Shown: positions 26,458 through 35,301, numbered from the stretch's first letter. The stretch is 64,000 nt of DNA from Spirochaetota bacterium (GCA_016934735.1 JAFGSG010000052.1:1-64000); one strand, 5' to 3'. Numbers and translations: made by a program. Notes: generated by a model from the sequence alone, not told the origin.

Positions 26458-26486
26458 TTGACAACTTGATTCTATTTTGCCATATT
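26458..26486 (+). promoter_or_regulatory. Candidate hgcA promoter
   Basis: A perfect -35 TTGACA (26458-26463), a 17-base spacer and CATATT (4 of 6 matches to the -10 consensus) lie 33 bases before the hgcA start. If ArsR-type proteins encoded downstream regulate hgcAB, their operator should overlap this site; I see no clear dyad there. Confidence 0.45.
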
Positions 26487-26518
26487 CCCAATTAGTCATT
26501 AATCAAAGGACTTATTAT

Positions 26519-27709
26519 ATGAATACAATACCATTATACGACAAGCGTACCGGAAACAAAGCAGGTCAAAGCTGCTGTTACCCTCAGGCTCAAACATGCT
26601 GCATCCAGCCTGATCAAAAAGATAAAACTATGGAAATGCCTTCAAAACAATTCAACAAAAAGCCTTCATGGATCTCGGATATAATTTTAACTTCTGCAGG
26701 GCAGGTGCCTGTTGTTGTTTCCGCGTGGTCGCGGTCCGATTTACTGGGACGCATTCGTGCCCGTATTGGATCATTCCGGATGCATTACAGCATCCCGCCG
26801 GGCCTGTACGCAATAGGAAAACCGGACGCAAACTCCGATGTATTCGTGAGCGCTAATTATAAACTCAGCTTTGATATACTGCGCCGTGAACTTGAGGGCA
26901 TAAACGGCTGGATACTCGTACTAGATACGAAAAGCATAAATGTATGGTGCGCTGCCGGCAAAGGGACTTTCGGCACAGACGAGCTTGTACGACAGATCGC
27001 CGGCACAAATCTCGCGGGTATTGTTTCACACCGAAGGATCATTGTGCCTCAGCTTGGTGCTGTTGGTGTAAAGGCATCTGAAGTTAAAAACAGAACAGGC
27101 TTTAGTGTTTTATTTGGCCCAGTCGAAGCAAAGGATATCAGGGAATACATCCGCTTAAATTACAAAGCTTCCGTTAAAATGAGAATGGCTGATTTTTCAT
27201 TAATGAAAAGGATTGAGCTGATCCCTGTAGAATTGAACCCAGCATTAAAAAAATACCCGTTTGCCGCAATTATAATTTTATTGCTTTTTGGGCTTGAACC
27301 TTCAGGAATAATTTTCCGCACTTCATGGATTGAAGGTTGGCCGTTCCTTTTGCTGGCATTGGCAGGAATTTTCACCGGTGCTTTTGCAACTCCTGTACTT
27401 TTGTCTGTAATCCCATTCAGGTCATTTGCCCTAAAAGGGACTATAACCGGCCTGATCGCCGGCATCCCGCTGGTTTATTTCACTTCCATGTTTAGCAATG
27501 ATTCCGGTATGCTTAAGGCCGCCGGTATTGTATTTATTACCGTATTGTCGTCATATCTGGCCCTGCAATTTACTGGAGCAACAACATTCACTGGCATCTC
27601 CGGGGTAAAGAAAGAAATTAAATTTGCCCTTCCGCTTTTTATTGCAGGACTAACTGCATCTTTAATATTTATAATCATTCATAAGTTAAATATTTGGGGG
27701 GTTATATGA
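26519..27709 (+). CDS. hgcA: HgcA, corrinoid protein of mercury methylation
   Basis: The 396-residue product has the diagnostic cap-helix motif N-V-W-C-A-A-G-K (residues 141-148), whose Cys144 is the lower axial ligand of the corrinoid cobalt in HgcA, inside a CdhD-like corrinoid domain (about residues 50-235). Five membrane helices follow (about 248-393), the HgcA topology. HgcA passes a methyl group to Hg(II), giving methylmercury, with HgcB as electron donor. AAAGGA lies 8 bases before the ATG. The N-terminus is longer than in the Desulfovibrio type and carries two vicinal cysteine pairs (C19-C20, C27-C28). The stop overlaps hgcB as ATGA. Confidence 0.96.
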   Translation: MNTIPLYDKRTGNKAGQSCCYPQAQTCCIQPDQKDKTMEMPSKQFNKKPSWISDIILTSAGQVPVVVSAWSRSDLLGRIRARIGSFRMHYSIPPGLYAIGKPDANSDVFVSANYKLSFDILRRELEGINGWILVLDTKSINVWCAAGKGTFGTDELVRQIAGTNLAGIVSHRRIIVPQLGAVGVKASEVKNRTGFSVLFGPVEAKDIREYIRLNYKASVKMRMADFSLMKRIELIPVELNPALKKYPFAAIIILLLFGLEPSGIIFRTSWIEGWPFLLLALAGIFTGAFATPVLLSVIPFRSFALKGTITGLIAGIPLVYFTSMFSNDSGMLKAAGIVFITVLSSYLALQFTGATTFTGISGVKKEIKFALPLFIAGLTASLIFIIIHKLNIWGVI

Positions 27710-28002
27710 CATATCTTAGAAAAGTAACAACATTGAATTATAATCCGCAAAGATGTACAGGCTGCGGCCGCTGTGTTGAAGTGTGTCCCCGCAATGTATT
27801 TGAAATGCGCGATAAAAAAGCGGTCATTACTGACAAAGACCGGTGTCTTGAGTGCGGAGCATGCGCCTTAAACTGCGATTTCAGCGCGATCTCCGTGAAC
27901 GCCAGCGCAGGTTGCGCTGCTGCGGTTATACGGGGAATGCTTACCGGTACAGAACCGGTGTGCGGATGCGGCGATAATTCAGGTAAAGTCGCCTGCTGCT
28001 GA
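27706..28002 (+). CDS. hgcB: HgcB, ferredoxin partner of HgcA
   Basis: A 98-residue two-cluster ferredoxin: C17-x2-C20-x2-C23-x3-C27 and C47-x2-C50-x2-C53-x3-C57 bind [4Fe-4S] clusters. The marks that separate HgcB from other ferredoxins are also present: an extra single Cys (C70, in the position of the essential Cys73 of the Desulfovibrio protein) and a C-terminal vicinal pair C97-C98. It supplies low-potential electrons to the corrinoid and may deliver Hg(II). The ATG overlaps the hgcA stop, with GGGGGG upstream, so translation is coupled. Confidence 0.96.
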   Translation: MTYLRKVTTLNYNPQRCTGCGRCVEVCPRNVFEMRDKKAVITDKDRCLECGACALNCDFSAISVNASAGCAAAVIRGMLTGTEPVCGCGDNSGKVACC

Positions 28003-28025
28003 AATATTACACTAAGGACAATTAT

Positions 28026-28373
28026 ATGAAACAGAAATTAAATCCGCAATACGAAGCGCGGGCTAACATTATTAAGGCTATGGGACATCCCACAAGGCTT
28101 TTTATTCTTGAGGAAATATACAAAAACGAACGTTGCGTTAACGAATTGACTGAAATGATTGGGTCTGATATTTCAACCGTATCCAAGCATCTGAGCATTT
28201 TAAAAAATTCCGGACTTGTTCTTGACGAGAAACGAGGCAATAATATTTATTATAAATTGCGCACGCGCTGTATTATCGACTTCATAGGATGTATTGAAAC
28301 TGTTATTAAAACAAAAATTGAAGATGATATTCAGATCGCTCAATGTTGCGGCATCAGCTTTAAAAGAAAATAA
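28026..28373 (+). CDS. ArsR/SmtB-family transcriptional regulator
   Basis: A 115-residue winged-helix protein: GHPTRLFILEEIY starts the fold and DISTVSKHLSILKNSGLV is the recognition helix-turn-helix. Cysteines at NERCVNEL, RTRCIIDFIGC and a C-terminal QCCG pair could form a metal(loid) sensor site, unlike the classical ELCVCDL motif. It starts 23 bases after hgcB, so it is likely cotranscribed with hgcAB and may repress the operon until metal or arsenite binds. Confidence 0.92.
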   Translation: MKQKLNPQYEARANIIKAMGHPTRLFILEEIYKNERCVNELTEMIGSDISTVSKHLSILKNSGLVLDEKRGNNIYYKLRTRCIIDFIGCIETVIKTKIEDDIQIAQCCGISFKRK

Positions 28374-28451
28374 AACTTCCGGGATGCAGTATTTGAAAAG
28401 TATAATTAAAGTATTCAACATAACAAAAAATAAATTCACAGGGAGATAGTC

Positions 28452-28766
28452 ATGTTAGGAGTAACTGATTCAGCCGTAAAAGAATTAAAAAAAATTATTT
28501 CGGATTCCAATGGTACCGGTATCCGTGTTTTCGCGTCCCAGGGATGCTGCGGACCCTCTTACGGCTTTGATTTAACCGAAAATGGAAATGACGGAGATAG
28601 CCTGCTGGAGAAAGATGGCCTCAAAATATTTATAGACCCTGCTGCCTCCAACAGCCTTGATAATGCCACAATTGATTTTGTTGAAGAAGGATCGCATAAC
28701 GGCTTCATGATACAGGGATTGCCCGAACCTAATGCATGCTCCGGATCCGGCGGATGCTGCTGCTGA
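28452..28766 (+). CDS. HesB/IscA-like Cys-rich protein
   Basis: A 104-residue protein with the HesB/IscA fold (TDSAVKELKKII at the N-terminus, GLKIFIDPAASNSL and the C-terminal strand). Instead of the A-type CGCG it has a GCCGPSYGFDL motif mid-protein and a terminal ACSGSGGCCC tail. This form resembles HesB-like proteins of anaerobes, a family in which selenocysteine-containing members are known; here all positions are Cys. A GGGAG site precedes the ATG. It may carry Fe-S or a soft metal ion in the hgc/ars island. Confidence 0.8.
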   Translation: MLGVTDSAVKELKKIISDSNGTGIRVFASQGCCGPSYGFDLTENGNDGDSLLEKDGLKIFIDPAASNSLDNATIDFVEEGSHNGFMIQGLPEPNACSGSGGCCC

Positions 28767-28791
28767 TTATTTTTTATTATTAAGAAATAAT

Positions 28792-28820
28792 TTGACATGC
28801 TGCGTATATTTTGCTATATT
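28792..28820 (+). promoter_or_regulatory. Strong sigma-70-type promoter for second ArsR unit
   Basis: TTGACA (28792-28797), a 17-base spacer and TATATT (28815-28820) form a near-consensus promoter 20 bases before the ATG of the second ArsR gene. It marks a new transcription unit running into the permease genes. The leader would be very short, and no clear Shine-Dalgarno is visible. Confidence 0.7.
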
Positions 28821-28840
28821 ACCAAATAAGAATATATAAA

Positions 28841-29173
28841 ATGATTAAACAAACACAATCTCTATATGAAGCAAGAGCGGCGATAATCAAGGCACTGGCT
28901 CATCCGACCAGGCTTTTTATTGTTGAAATGCTTCAGAAGAGGGATTACAACGTTGGCGAACTCGTAGAGATGATAGGTGCTGATTTTTCAACCGTTTCTA
29001 AACATCTCACAACATTAAAAAATTCGGGCCTTGTTTCGGATGAAAGGAAGGGCACTACAATATATTACCATCTTAAAACGCCATGCATTCTTAATTTCAT
29101 CGGATGCGTAGAAGAAGTTCTTCAGATAAATGCCGATGAAAAATTAAACGTCTTATCGTATTGCAGGAAATAA
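28841..29173 (+). CDS. ArsR/SmtB-family transcriptional regulator (second copy)
   Basis: A 110-residue paralogue of the protein at 28026: SLYEARAAIIKALAHPTRLF and DFSTVSKHLTTLKNSGLV match it closely, and KTPCILNFIGC keeps the paired cysteines near the C-terminus. I start at the ATG (28841), not at the TTG inside the -10 box. It directly follows a strong promoter and precedes the permease gene by ~70 bases, the usual layout for an autoregulated metal(loid) efflux operon. Confidence 0.92.
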   Translation: MIKQTQSLYEARAAIIKALAHPTRLFIVEMLQKRDYNVGELVEMIGADFSTVSKHLTTLKNSGLVSDERKGTTIYYHLKTPCILNFIGCVEEVLQINADEKLNVLSYCRK

Positions 29174-29244
29174 TTTTTTATTGTTTCTATTTGAATATTT
29201 CGGCAAATAATCATATATTATAATTTTATTGATTGGAGTACTTT

Positions 29245-30543
29245 ATGAACTGGAAAGACGAATGGAAACCATTGCTTTGGATCGTGGCAGGATTTTTATT
29301 TTTATTTTACCTGCCTGTTGGAATACCAAGGTTTGATAATGCAATTTTTGAAGCATTGTATCTTGTAAAATGGTACGCGGAAGAGCATGTTTTGCTCTGC
29401 CTTGTTCCTGCATTTTTCATTGCGGGAGCTATTGCTGTATTCATAAGCCAGGAATCTGTAATGAAATACCTGGGGCCTGCAGCCAATAAAATACTCTCTT
29501 ACGGAGTATCTTCAGTCTCGGGAACTGTTCTTGCAGTATGTTCGTGCACAGTGCTTCCGCTTTTCTCGGGCATTTACCGCATGGGAGCAGGACTCGGGCC
29601 TGCGACTGCGTTTCTTTACTCTGGTCCTGCCATCAATGTGCTTGCGATTGTTCTTACAGCGCGAATACTCGGCATGGAGATCGGCATTGCAAGAGCAGTA
29701 GGCGCTGTACTCTTCAGCATAATTATTGGCCTCATAATGCATTTCATTTACAGAAAAGAAGAAATAGCAAAGATCAATGCCGCAAAGAATATGCCAGTAC
29801 CGGAAGTTAAGCGCGCTTTATGGAAGAATATAATTTATTTCGCTGCAATGATAGCGATACTGGTTTTCGCGAACTGGGGAAAACCCGTAGAAGCCAGCGG
29901 TTTGTGGTATTCAATATTCAATCTCAAATGGTTCATAACGGGAATTATTTCAATTATTTTTGCTATTGTGCTTATCGCATGGTTTGAATTCGCATGGTGG
30001 AAGATTTTGCTGGCAGCTGTTCCCGTAGCAGCTCTCTCCGCTGTATTCCCCGAACATCCGCTTATCGCGTTTACCGCGGGCGCAATCGGATTATCGGTCA
30101 TCACAAGCACATCTAAAGGCAAAGCGAATGACTGGTTCGCGTCAGTATGGGGATTCGCTAAGCAGATACTCCCTTTATTGCTTTTCGGAGTTCTTATCGC
30201 CGGTTTTGCTCTCGGCAGACCGGGACATGAAGGAATAATTCCAAACCAATGGGTGGCATGGGCAGTAGGTGGTAATTCGCTGTTCTCGAATTTCTTCGCG
30301 TCAATTGCCGGAGCATTCATGTACTTCGCAACCCTCACTGAAGTACCGATCGTGCAGGGGCTTATCGGCAGCGGCATGGGCAAAGGCCCCGCACTCGCTC
30401 TTTTGCTTGCGGGTCCAGCGCTTTCGCTTCCGAGCATGCTTGTAATTAAAAGCGTTATCGGCTGGAAAAAAACGCTGGTATTCGTAAGCCTTGTGGTAGT
30501 TATGGCAACAATTTCGGGTATGGTTTTTGGCGCATTTTTTTAA
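29245..30543 (+). CDS. ArsP/SO_0444-type permease
   Basis: A 432-residue polytopic protein of the DUF318/ArsP permease family, about ten to twelve helices. The signature is AVCSCTVLPLFSGIYRMGAGLGPATAFLYSG in the first half and its mirror GGNSL...FASIAGAFMYFATLTEVP...GKGPALALLLAGPALSLPS in the second. Relatives export organoarsenicals (ArsP) or have been named Cu/Zn exporters; in this setting a methylated or trivalent arsenic, or another soft metal, is likely. TTGGAG precedes the ATG at 29245. Cotranscribed with the redox proteins that follow. Confidence 0.88.
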   Translation: MNWKDEWKPLLWIVAGFLFLFYLPVGIPRFDNAIFEALYLVKWYAEEHVLLCLVPAFFIAGAIAVFISQESVMKYLGPAANKILSYGVSSVSGTVLAVCSCTVLPLFSGIYRMGAGLGPATAFLYSGPAINVLAIVLTARILGMEIGIARAVGAVLFSIIIGLIMHFIYRKEEIAKINAAKNMPVPEVKRALWKNIIYFAAMIAILVFANWGKPVEASGLWYSIFNLKWFITGIISIIFAIVLIAWFEFAWWKILLAAVPVAALSAVFPEHPLIAFTAGAIGLSVITSTSKGKANDWFASVWGFAKQILPLLLFGVLIAGFALGRPGHEGIIPNQWVAWAVGGNSLFSNFFASIAGAFMYFATLTEVPIVQGLIGSGMGKGPALALLLAGPALSLPSMLVIKSVIGWKKTLVFVSLVVVMATISGMVFGAFF

Positions 30544-30585
30544 TTTAACAATAATAATTAATATATTATAAGGAGTAGATAATTT

Positions 30586-30819
30586 ATGAAAAAAATACAA
30601 ATTCTCGGCACAGGCTGTCCAAAGTGCATGAAACTTGAAGAAGTTTCCAGAAAGGCCGCAGATGAACTCGGCATTGAATATGAGATGGAGAAAGTAAAGG
30701 ACATTAACAAAATCATGGAATTCGGCGTTATGATGACTCCCGCGCTTGTAGTGGATGGGGAAGTAAAGGTTGTGGGTAAAGTTCCTTCAACAGAAGACAT
30801 AAAAAAATACATCCAATAA
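30586..30819 (+). CDS. Small thioredoxin-fold redox protein (MTH895/TM0996 type)
   Basis: A 77-residue mini-thioredoxin with the active site GTGCPKCMKLEE (C-P-K-C, residues 11-14) and the cis-Pro stretch MMTPALVVDGEV. Genes of this family regularly follow DUF318 permeases and ArsR regulators. It is probably a cytoplasmic thiol-disulfide or metal-handling partner of the permease. AAGGAG upstream; 17 bases to the DGC gene, so one operon. Confidence 0.92.
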   Translation: MKKIQILGTGCPKCMKLEEVSRKAADELGIEYEMEKVKDINKIMEFGVMMTPALVVDGEVKVVGKVPSTEDIKKYIQ

Positions 30820-30835
30820 TTACAGGAGACCATAT

Positions 30836-31243
30836 ATGGCAGATAATTGCTGTTCAACAGAAGAAATAAAACTTCTATATTCCTGCTCAGGCACAGCAGA
30901 TGTAGGCGAAGTCGCTGACAAGGCAACGCGCAAGCTGCGCGATCAGGGATTCGGCCGCATGTCATGCCTTGCGGCAATTGGAGCAGATCTTTCCGGATAC
31001 ATTGAATCAGCAAAGGGAGCATACGAAAACATCGCGATAAACGGATGTCCTACTCAATGTGCTACAAAAACACTTGAGCGGATTGGCGTTACACCAACAT
31101 CCTTCGTTCTTACGGATATGGGTTTTAAAAAAGGCAAATCTCCTGTCACAGATGAAGCTGTAGATAAAATACTAAGCCTGGTTAAATTTGTTCCCATGCC
31201 TGGTATATCAGCTGGAGGTTGCGCTTGCGGAGGCAATTGCTGA
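30836..31243 (+). CDS. DGC-domain putative zinc-binding protein
   Basis: A 135-residue protein of the DGC family: LLYSCSGTADVGEVADKA, GRMSCLAAIGAD and INGCPTQCATKTLE are its conserved Cys blocks. It adds an ADNCCS N-terminus and a GGCACGGNC tail, so it has eleven cysteines. Members bind zinc or other thiophilic metals and sit beside metal efflux genes; the mechanism is not known. AGGAGA precedes the ATG. It ends this sub-operon before a 162-base gap. Confidence 0.88.
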   Translation: MADNCCSTEEIKLLYSCSGTADVGEVADKATRKLRDQGFGRMSCLAAIGADLSGYIESAKGAYENIAINGCPTQCATKTLERIGVTPTSFVLTDMGFKKGKSPVTDEAVDKILSLVKFVPMPGISAGGCACGGNC

Positions 31244-31267
31244 TTTTTTGTATTAACTCGCGATTTA

Positions 31268-31317
31268 TTGATTAATGTCAGTTTACAAAGCCACTCTTTA
31301 AATACTGGATTAATCAA
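31268..31317. repeat. Inverted repeat after DGC gene
   Basis: Arms TTGATTAAT (31268-31276) and ATTAATCAA (31309-31317) are perfect complements, with AGT/ACT pairing further in. The loop is ~30 bases. It lies in the gap between two sub-operons and could be a weak terminator or operator; there is a TTT only after the arm. Confidence 0.4.
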
Positions 31318-31405
31318 TTTACCATAAAAATAAATACACCATTTGCAGATGCGTGGGTAGTAAGGTAAATAAAAATACTCGATAAATATTTAAGGAGATT
31401 AAAGC

Positions 31406-31927
31406 ATGAAGCTTTTCAAAAGGTTTATAGTGATAGCTGTGATTGCCGCTTTTGCAGTTATAGCGGGTAATGTTAGTTTCGATTATTCCTGCGATTGCGG
31501 GACTGTGTCATTCCCCTTCACACTTATCACAAAAATATTTGATACTGCGGCGGAGACCCCTGCCGATGAGACTCACAAACATGAAACAGATGGAGCGGCT
31601 TCCCTTCTGGGCGGAGTCGCCTTTGCGCAGCAAAAGGGCGCTAAAATCAAAGTAACATTTATAGAACTCGGCTCAGTCAACTGCATCCCTTGCAGAATGA
31701 TGCAGCCTGTAATGAAGCAGATTGAACAGAAATATGGAAGCCAGGTGAAGGTTGTTTTTCACGATGTATGGACAGAGAAGGGAGCGCCTTATGCCCGCAC
31801 ATACGGCATTAGAGCAATCCCTACGCAGGTTTATCTGGATAGCAACGGCAGGGAATTTGCGCGTCATGAGGGCTTTCATCCTTTTGAAGAAGTAGAAAAA
31901 ATTCTGAGAAAGGGAGGCGTCCGCTGA
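31406..31927 (+). CDS. Membrane-anchored thioredoxin-fold protein
   Basis: A 173-residue protein with an N-terminal signal anchor (FIVIAVIAAFAVIAGNVSF), a spacer with a C-D-C pair and a His-rich patch (ETHKHETDG), then a thioredoxin domain with active site NCIPCRM (C-I-P-C, about residues 92-95) and cis-Pro in AIPTQVYLD. It should act outside the inner membrane. It is coupled to the CcdA-like gene, whose ATG overlaps its stop, so CcdA probably keeps it reduced. AAGGAG before the ATG. Confidence 0.88.
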   Translation: MKLFKRFIVIAVIAAFAVIAGNVSFDYSCDCGTVSFPFTLITKIFDTAAETPADETHKHETDGAASLLGGVAFAQQKGAKIKVTFIELGSVNCIPCRMMQPVMKQIEQKYGSQVKVVFHDVWTEKGAPYARTYGIRAIPTQVYLDSNGREFARHEGFHPFEEVEKILRKGGVR

Positions 31928-32649
31928 TGATACTTGAGTTCTTCACCGCGCTCTCAAACATGCTTAACTCATCTCCCGGTATAGCTATCGCAGGATCCTT
32001 TCTGTGGGGAATTGCCAGCATAATACTGTCGCCATGCCATCTCGCGAGCATTCCACTTGTAGTGGGATTTATAGACAAGCAGGGAAGCATCAGTACCGAA
32101 AGGGCAGCAGCAATATCAACGCTTTTTTCCTTAGGCATACTTATCACTATAGGCCTTGTGGGTCTTATCACAGGCATTCTTGGAAGAATGCTTGGAGATG
32201 TGGGGCAGTATGGAAATATTTTCGTAGCGGTTATTCTTATAGTTGTAGGCCTTTATCTTATGGGAATAATCCGGCTCCCTTTTCTTGAAAACGGGGTGAA
32301 CCAGCCCGGTATGAAGAAGAAAGGGCTATTTGCCGCTTTTCTGCTCGGGCTCATATTCGGGCTCGCGCTCGGCCCATGCACATTCGCTTACATGGCACCG
32401 ATGCTGGGCGTTGCTTTTACGGTTGCATCGTCAAATCTTCCTTATGCAGTTGCTCTTGTCGCTGCGTATGCGATCGGGCATTGTCTCGTAATTATTATCG
32501 CGGGCACATTTACCGAAACGGTCAATCATCTGCTTCGATGGAACGACGAATCGAAGGGAGCTGTAATTGTTAAAAAAATCTGCGGAATGCTTGTAATTAT
32601 TGCGGGCATTTATATGCTTATAACTGCCGTAAAAATTTATACTGGCTAA
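31927..32649 (+). CDS. CcdA-like transmembrane electron transporter
   Basis: The 240-residue membrane protein has six helices with the CcdA/DsbD-beta cysteine pair: one in ILSPCHLASIPL (helix 1) and one in ALGPCTFAYMAP (helix 4), each after Pro as in the family. It moves electrons from cytoplasmic thioredoxin to the outer face, where the preceding thioredoxin-like protein is the likely acceptor. One-base overlap with that gene and 3 bases to the VKOR-DsbA gene show one operon. Confidence 0.92.
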   Translation: MILEFFTALSNMLNSSPGIAIAGSFLWGIASIILSPCHLASIPLVVGFIDKQGSISTERAAAISTLFSLGILITIGLVGLITGILGRMLGDVGQYGNIFVAVILIVVGLYLMGIIRLPFLENGVNQPGMKKKGLFAAFLLGLIFGLALGPCTFAYMAPMLGVAFTVASSNLPYAVALVAAYAIGHCLVIIIAGTFTETVNHLLRWNDESKGAVIVKKICGMLVIIAGIYMLITAVKIYTG

Positions 32650-32652
32650 GTT

Positions 32653-33915
32653 ATGAATATAAACAGATTAATTATATTTTTTATCCTTGCTGCTTCGCTT
32701 GCAGGACTTATTCTCAGCGCGCTTTTAATACTGGAGTATTTCGGCCTTGCGTCTGCCGCTGCTGATGTCGTATGCGAGCGGGGAAGCGGCGTTAACTCCT
32801 GCACGATCGTATCCGCAAGCCCTTTCGCTTCCATAAAAGGAGTTCCGCTTATCGGTGATGTGCCGACAGCGGTTTTCGGTTTTATGTTTTACGGATTCAT
32901 CGCTGTAATAACGTTTATGCATATTATCAGGCGAAATGACGATGAAAATATGCAGATATATCTGTTAATATTAATTCTATCCGCTATTGCAATTGTGGGA
33001 GATATCGCCCTGAACCTTATATCTGTATTTATCATAAAATTCCTCTGCCCGTTGTGTTCCATGACTTATGCCGCAACTGCAGTTATTATAATATCTTCCG
33101 TTATTTTAGTAAAGAACAATCGAATCTTTACAGGAAAACCAATTATAATCCAAATGAAAAAATATTTTATGAAACACATTCTGAATTATGTCGTTATTGC
33201 GTTTGTATTTGCTGCTGTCGGCATAAGCATAGGCCATGGAGCGCGTGCGATAGCACAGACAAAAAAAGCTTCGACTTATGAAGAGCGTCTCCAGAAAGCC
33301 ATCCGCCAGTACGAAACGGCAAAACCAATAAATTTATCTTTAGACGAAACACCTGTATCAGGGAAGCCGGCTGCTCTGGCTAAATTTGTTATATTCTTTG
33401 ATTTTACATGTGTTCACTGCAGGACTGAATTTTTAGTGTTTGAAAAATTGATAAAAAAATATCCTGACGAGATGTCGGTTGCTTTTAAATTTTTCCCTTT
33501 AAACGGCCATTGCGGCATGCTGCAAAAAGGAAGAGACGACAGGGAAGCCGATGCATGCATTGCCTCCGCAGCTGCTTTCTGCGCGCACAATCAGGGGAAA
33601 TTCATGGAATACGCGAAAATACTTTTCGAGAGTTATCACTTTAAAGACATGGAATTCTCGATAGAAACCGTCAGGAAAGCAGCAAAAAATGCAGGGCTTG
33701 ACCCTGCAGGCTTTGACCTGTGTTTCGGATCACGGACAGCCATCGAATTCGTAAGAACGCAATATATGGAAACGGAAGCTCTCAATATAAACAGCACACC
33801 GACTCTTTTTTTAAACGGGAAAAAACTGACCGCGGGGTCGCGCAAAGAAGATATAATTGAAGGGCTTATAAGGTACTGTATTGAAAAAAATAAACAGGCC
33901 AGAAAAGAAGATTAA
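32653..33915 (+). CDS. VKOR-DsbA fusion, disulfide-forming
   Basis: The 420-residue protein joins an N-terminal vitamin-K-epoxide-reductase domain (residues ~1-190; loop cysteines in VVCERGSGVNSC, active pair CPLC near residue 137) to a DsbA/thioredoxin-like domain (from ~225; active site TCVHCRTEF, cis-Pro in STPTLFLNGK). Such fusions oxidise exported thiols and pass electrons to quinone. Having it next to a CcdA reductive branch suggests opposing oxidising and reducing arms act on exported thiol proteins of this island. Confidence 0.93.
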   Translation: MNINRLIIFFILAASLAGLILSALLILEYFGLASAAADVVCERGSGVNSCTIVSASPFASIKGVPLIGDVPTAVFGFMFYGFIAVITFMHIIRRNDDENMQIYLLILILSAIAIVGDIALNLISVFIIKFLCPLCSMTYAATAVIIISSVILVKNNRIFTGKPIIIQMKKYFMKHILNYVVIAFVFAAVGISIGHGARAIAQTKKASTYEERLQKAIRQYETAKPINLSLDETPVSGKPAALAKFVIFFDFTCVHCRTEFLVFEKLIKKYPDEMSVAFKFFPLNGHCGMLQKGRDDREADACIASAAAFCAHNQGKFMEYAKILFESYHFKDMEFSIETVRKAAKNAGLDPAGFDLCFGSRTAIEFVRTQYMETEALNINSTPTLFLNGKKLTAGSRKEDIIEGLIRYCIEKNKQARKED

Positions 33916-33996
33916 GCGGAATGCGTCTAAAAAAATATATACTTGAGGATCACTTTGCATAAATTTTAAATACCATATCACCATATGGAGGATCAT

Positions 33997-35187
33997 ATGT
34001 CAAACGAAGCTTCTATTACAACGGCACAATCCGGACAAAAAGGACTGGGATTCTTTGAAAAATATCTGTACATCTGGGTCATTCTCTGCATTTTCGCAGG
34101 TATAATCCTCGGCAAGTCAGCTCCCGGAATCGCCATGTATCTGGACGGCCTCGCTATTTACGTGGGAGAAGCACCGGTTGTATCCATACCTATTGCCATA
34201 TGTCTTTTTTTTATGATGTATCCCATTATGGTAAAGATCGATTTCACAGAGGTCATCAAAGCAGGCAAAAGCGGAAAACCTGTATTTCTTACGCTGATTA
34301 TTAACTGGGCAATCAAACCATTTACAATGTACGGGATATGCCTGTTTTTTCTCGGCACCGTATTTTATGCTTTAATCGGCCCGGATGCGATAGATCATGT
34401 GAAAATGCCTTTCGGTCTTGATCTTCCCGCGGGAGCATCCCACGGGGCAGGCACAGTCGTTATTGTTGAAGGAGTTAAGATGCTTGCGGTTCCGCTATGG
34501 CGCAGCTATCTTGCGGGCTGTATTCTGCTGGGCATAGCCCCGTGTACGGCTATGGTCCTTGTATGGGGATTTCTGGCACGCGGCAACGACGGCCTGACCC
34601 TGGTAATGGTTGCCATTAATTCGCTTACCATGCTTATTCTGTACGGCGTGCTTGGAGGATTTTTACTCGGTGTGGGAAGGCTTCCTGTGCCATGGCAGGC
34701 GCTACTGTTATCCATAGCCATATATGTTGCGCTTCCTCTTGTTGCAGGTTTCCTGTCGAGAAAATGGATCATATCAGCAAAAGGTGAAAAATGGTTTAAA
34801 GAAAAATTTCTTCATGTTTTAACGCCTGTAACGATCATCGCTCTCCTTGTCACCCTGGTACTGCTGTTCAGCTTCAAGGGGGAGGTAATTGTTGCCAAAC
34901 CATTGACAATTTTATGGATCGCGATTCCGCTATTTATTCAGACAAATCTGATTTACTGGCTCGCATACGGATTAGCGAAGCTGCTAAGACTTAAATATCA
35001 GGATGCCGCACCCGCTGCTATGATCGGGGCTTCAAATCACTTTGAAGTTGCCATAGCAACAGCGACCATGCTTTTCGGACTTTCGTCAGGTGCGGCGCTG
35101 GCAACTGTGGTCGGCGTATTGATTGAAGTGCCGGTAATGCTCATGCTGGTAAAGATAAGTCTTAAGACAAAGCATTGGTTCATTTAA
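33997..35187 (+). CDS. acr3: ACR3-family arsenite exporter
   Basis: The 396-residue protein has ten helices and typical ACR3 blocks: the N-terminal [16 protein letters not shown], the catalytic-cysteine region [16 protein letters not shown] (Cys in helix 4) and the Glu-containing [18 protein letters not shown]. It exports As(OH)3, possibly antimonite, through the inner membrane. I start at 33997 because GGAGG ends 6 bases before it; an ATG at 33985 contains that site. It lies 81 bases after the VKOR fusion. Confidence 0.95.
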   Translation: MSNEASITTAQSGQKGLGFFEKYLYIWVILCIFAGIILGKSAPGIAMYLDGLAIYVGEAPVVSIPIAICLFFMMYPIMVKIDFTEVIKAGKSGKPVFLTLIINWAIKPFTMYGICLFFLGTVFYALIGPDAIDHVKMPFGLDLPAGASHGAGTVVIVEGVKMLAVPLWRSYLAGCILLGIAPCTAMVLVWGFLARGNDGLTLVMVAINSLTMLILYGVLGGFLLGVGRLPVPWQALLLSIAIYVALPLVAGFLSRKWIISAKGEKWFKEKFLHVLTPVTIIALLVTLVLLFSFKGEVIVAKPLTILWIAIPLFIQTNLIYWLAYGLAKLLRLKYQDAAPAAMIGASNHFEVAIATATMLFGLSSGAALATVVGVLIEVPVMLMLVKISLKTKHWFI

Positions 35188-35301
35188 AAATATTAGCAGT
35201 ATTGAAACTAGATCCCGGTTATTATAGGTTGGATTAACGGGACATTATATTACAGATAGAAATATTTTAAAAAGCTTAAATAACTATTAAGGTTAAATCA
35301 A

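Larger units (their letters stand above)
26187..26518. other. Divergent intergenic region before hgcA
   Basis: 332 bases between the minus-strand gamma-CA gene and hgcA. It carries an inverted repeat at 26274-26320 and a promoter-like pair at 26458-26486. No gene is convincing here; an 89-codon minus-strand frame at 26230-26499 has no ribosome site and spans both elements. Confidence 0.6.

Noticed and set aside
26230-26499. A minus-strand 89-codon ORF before hgcA.
   Set aside because: It has no ribosome site, overlaps the hgcA promoter and an inverted repeat, and shows no family resemblance.
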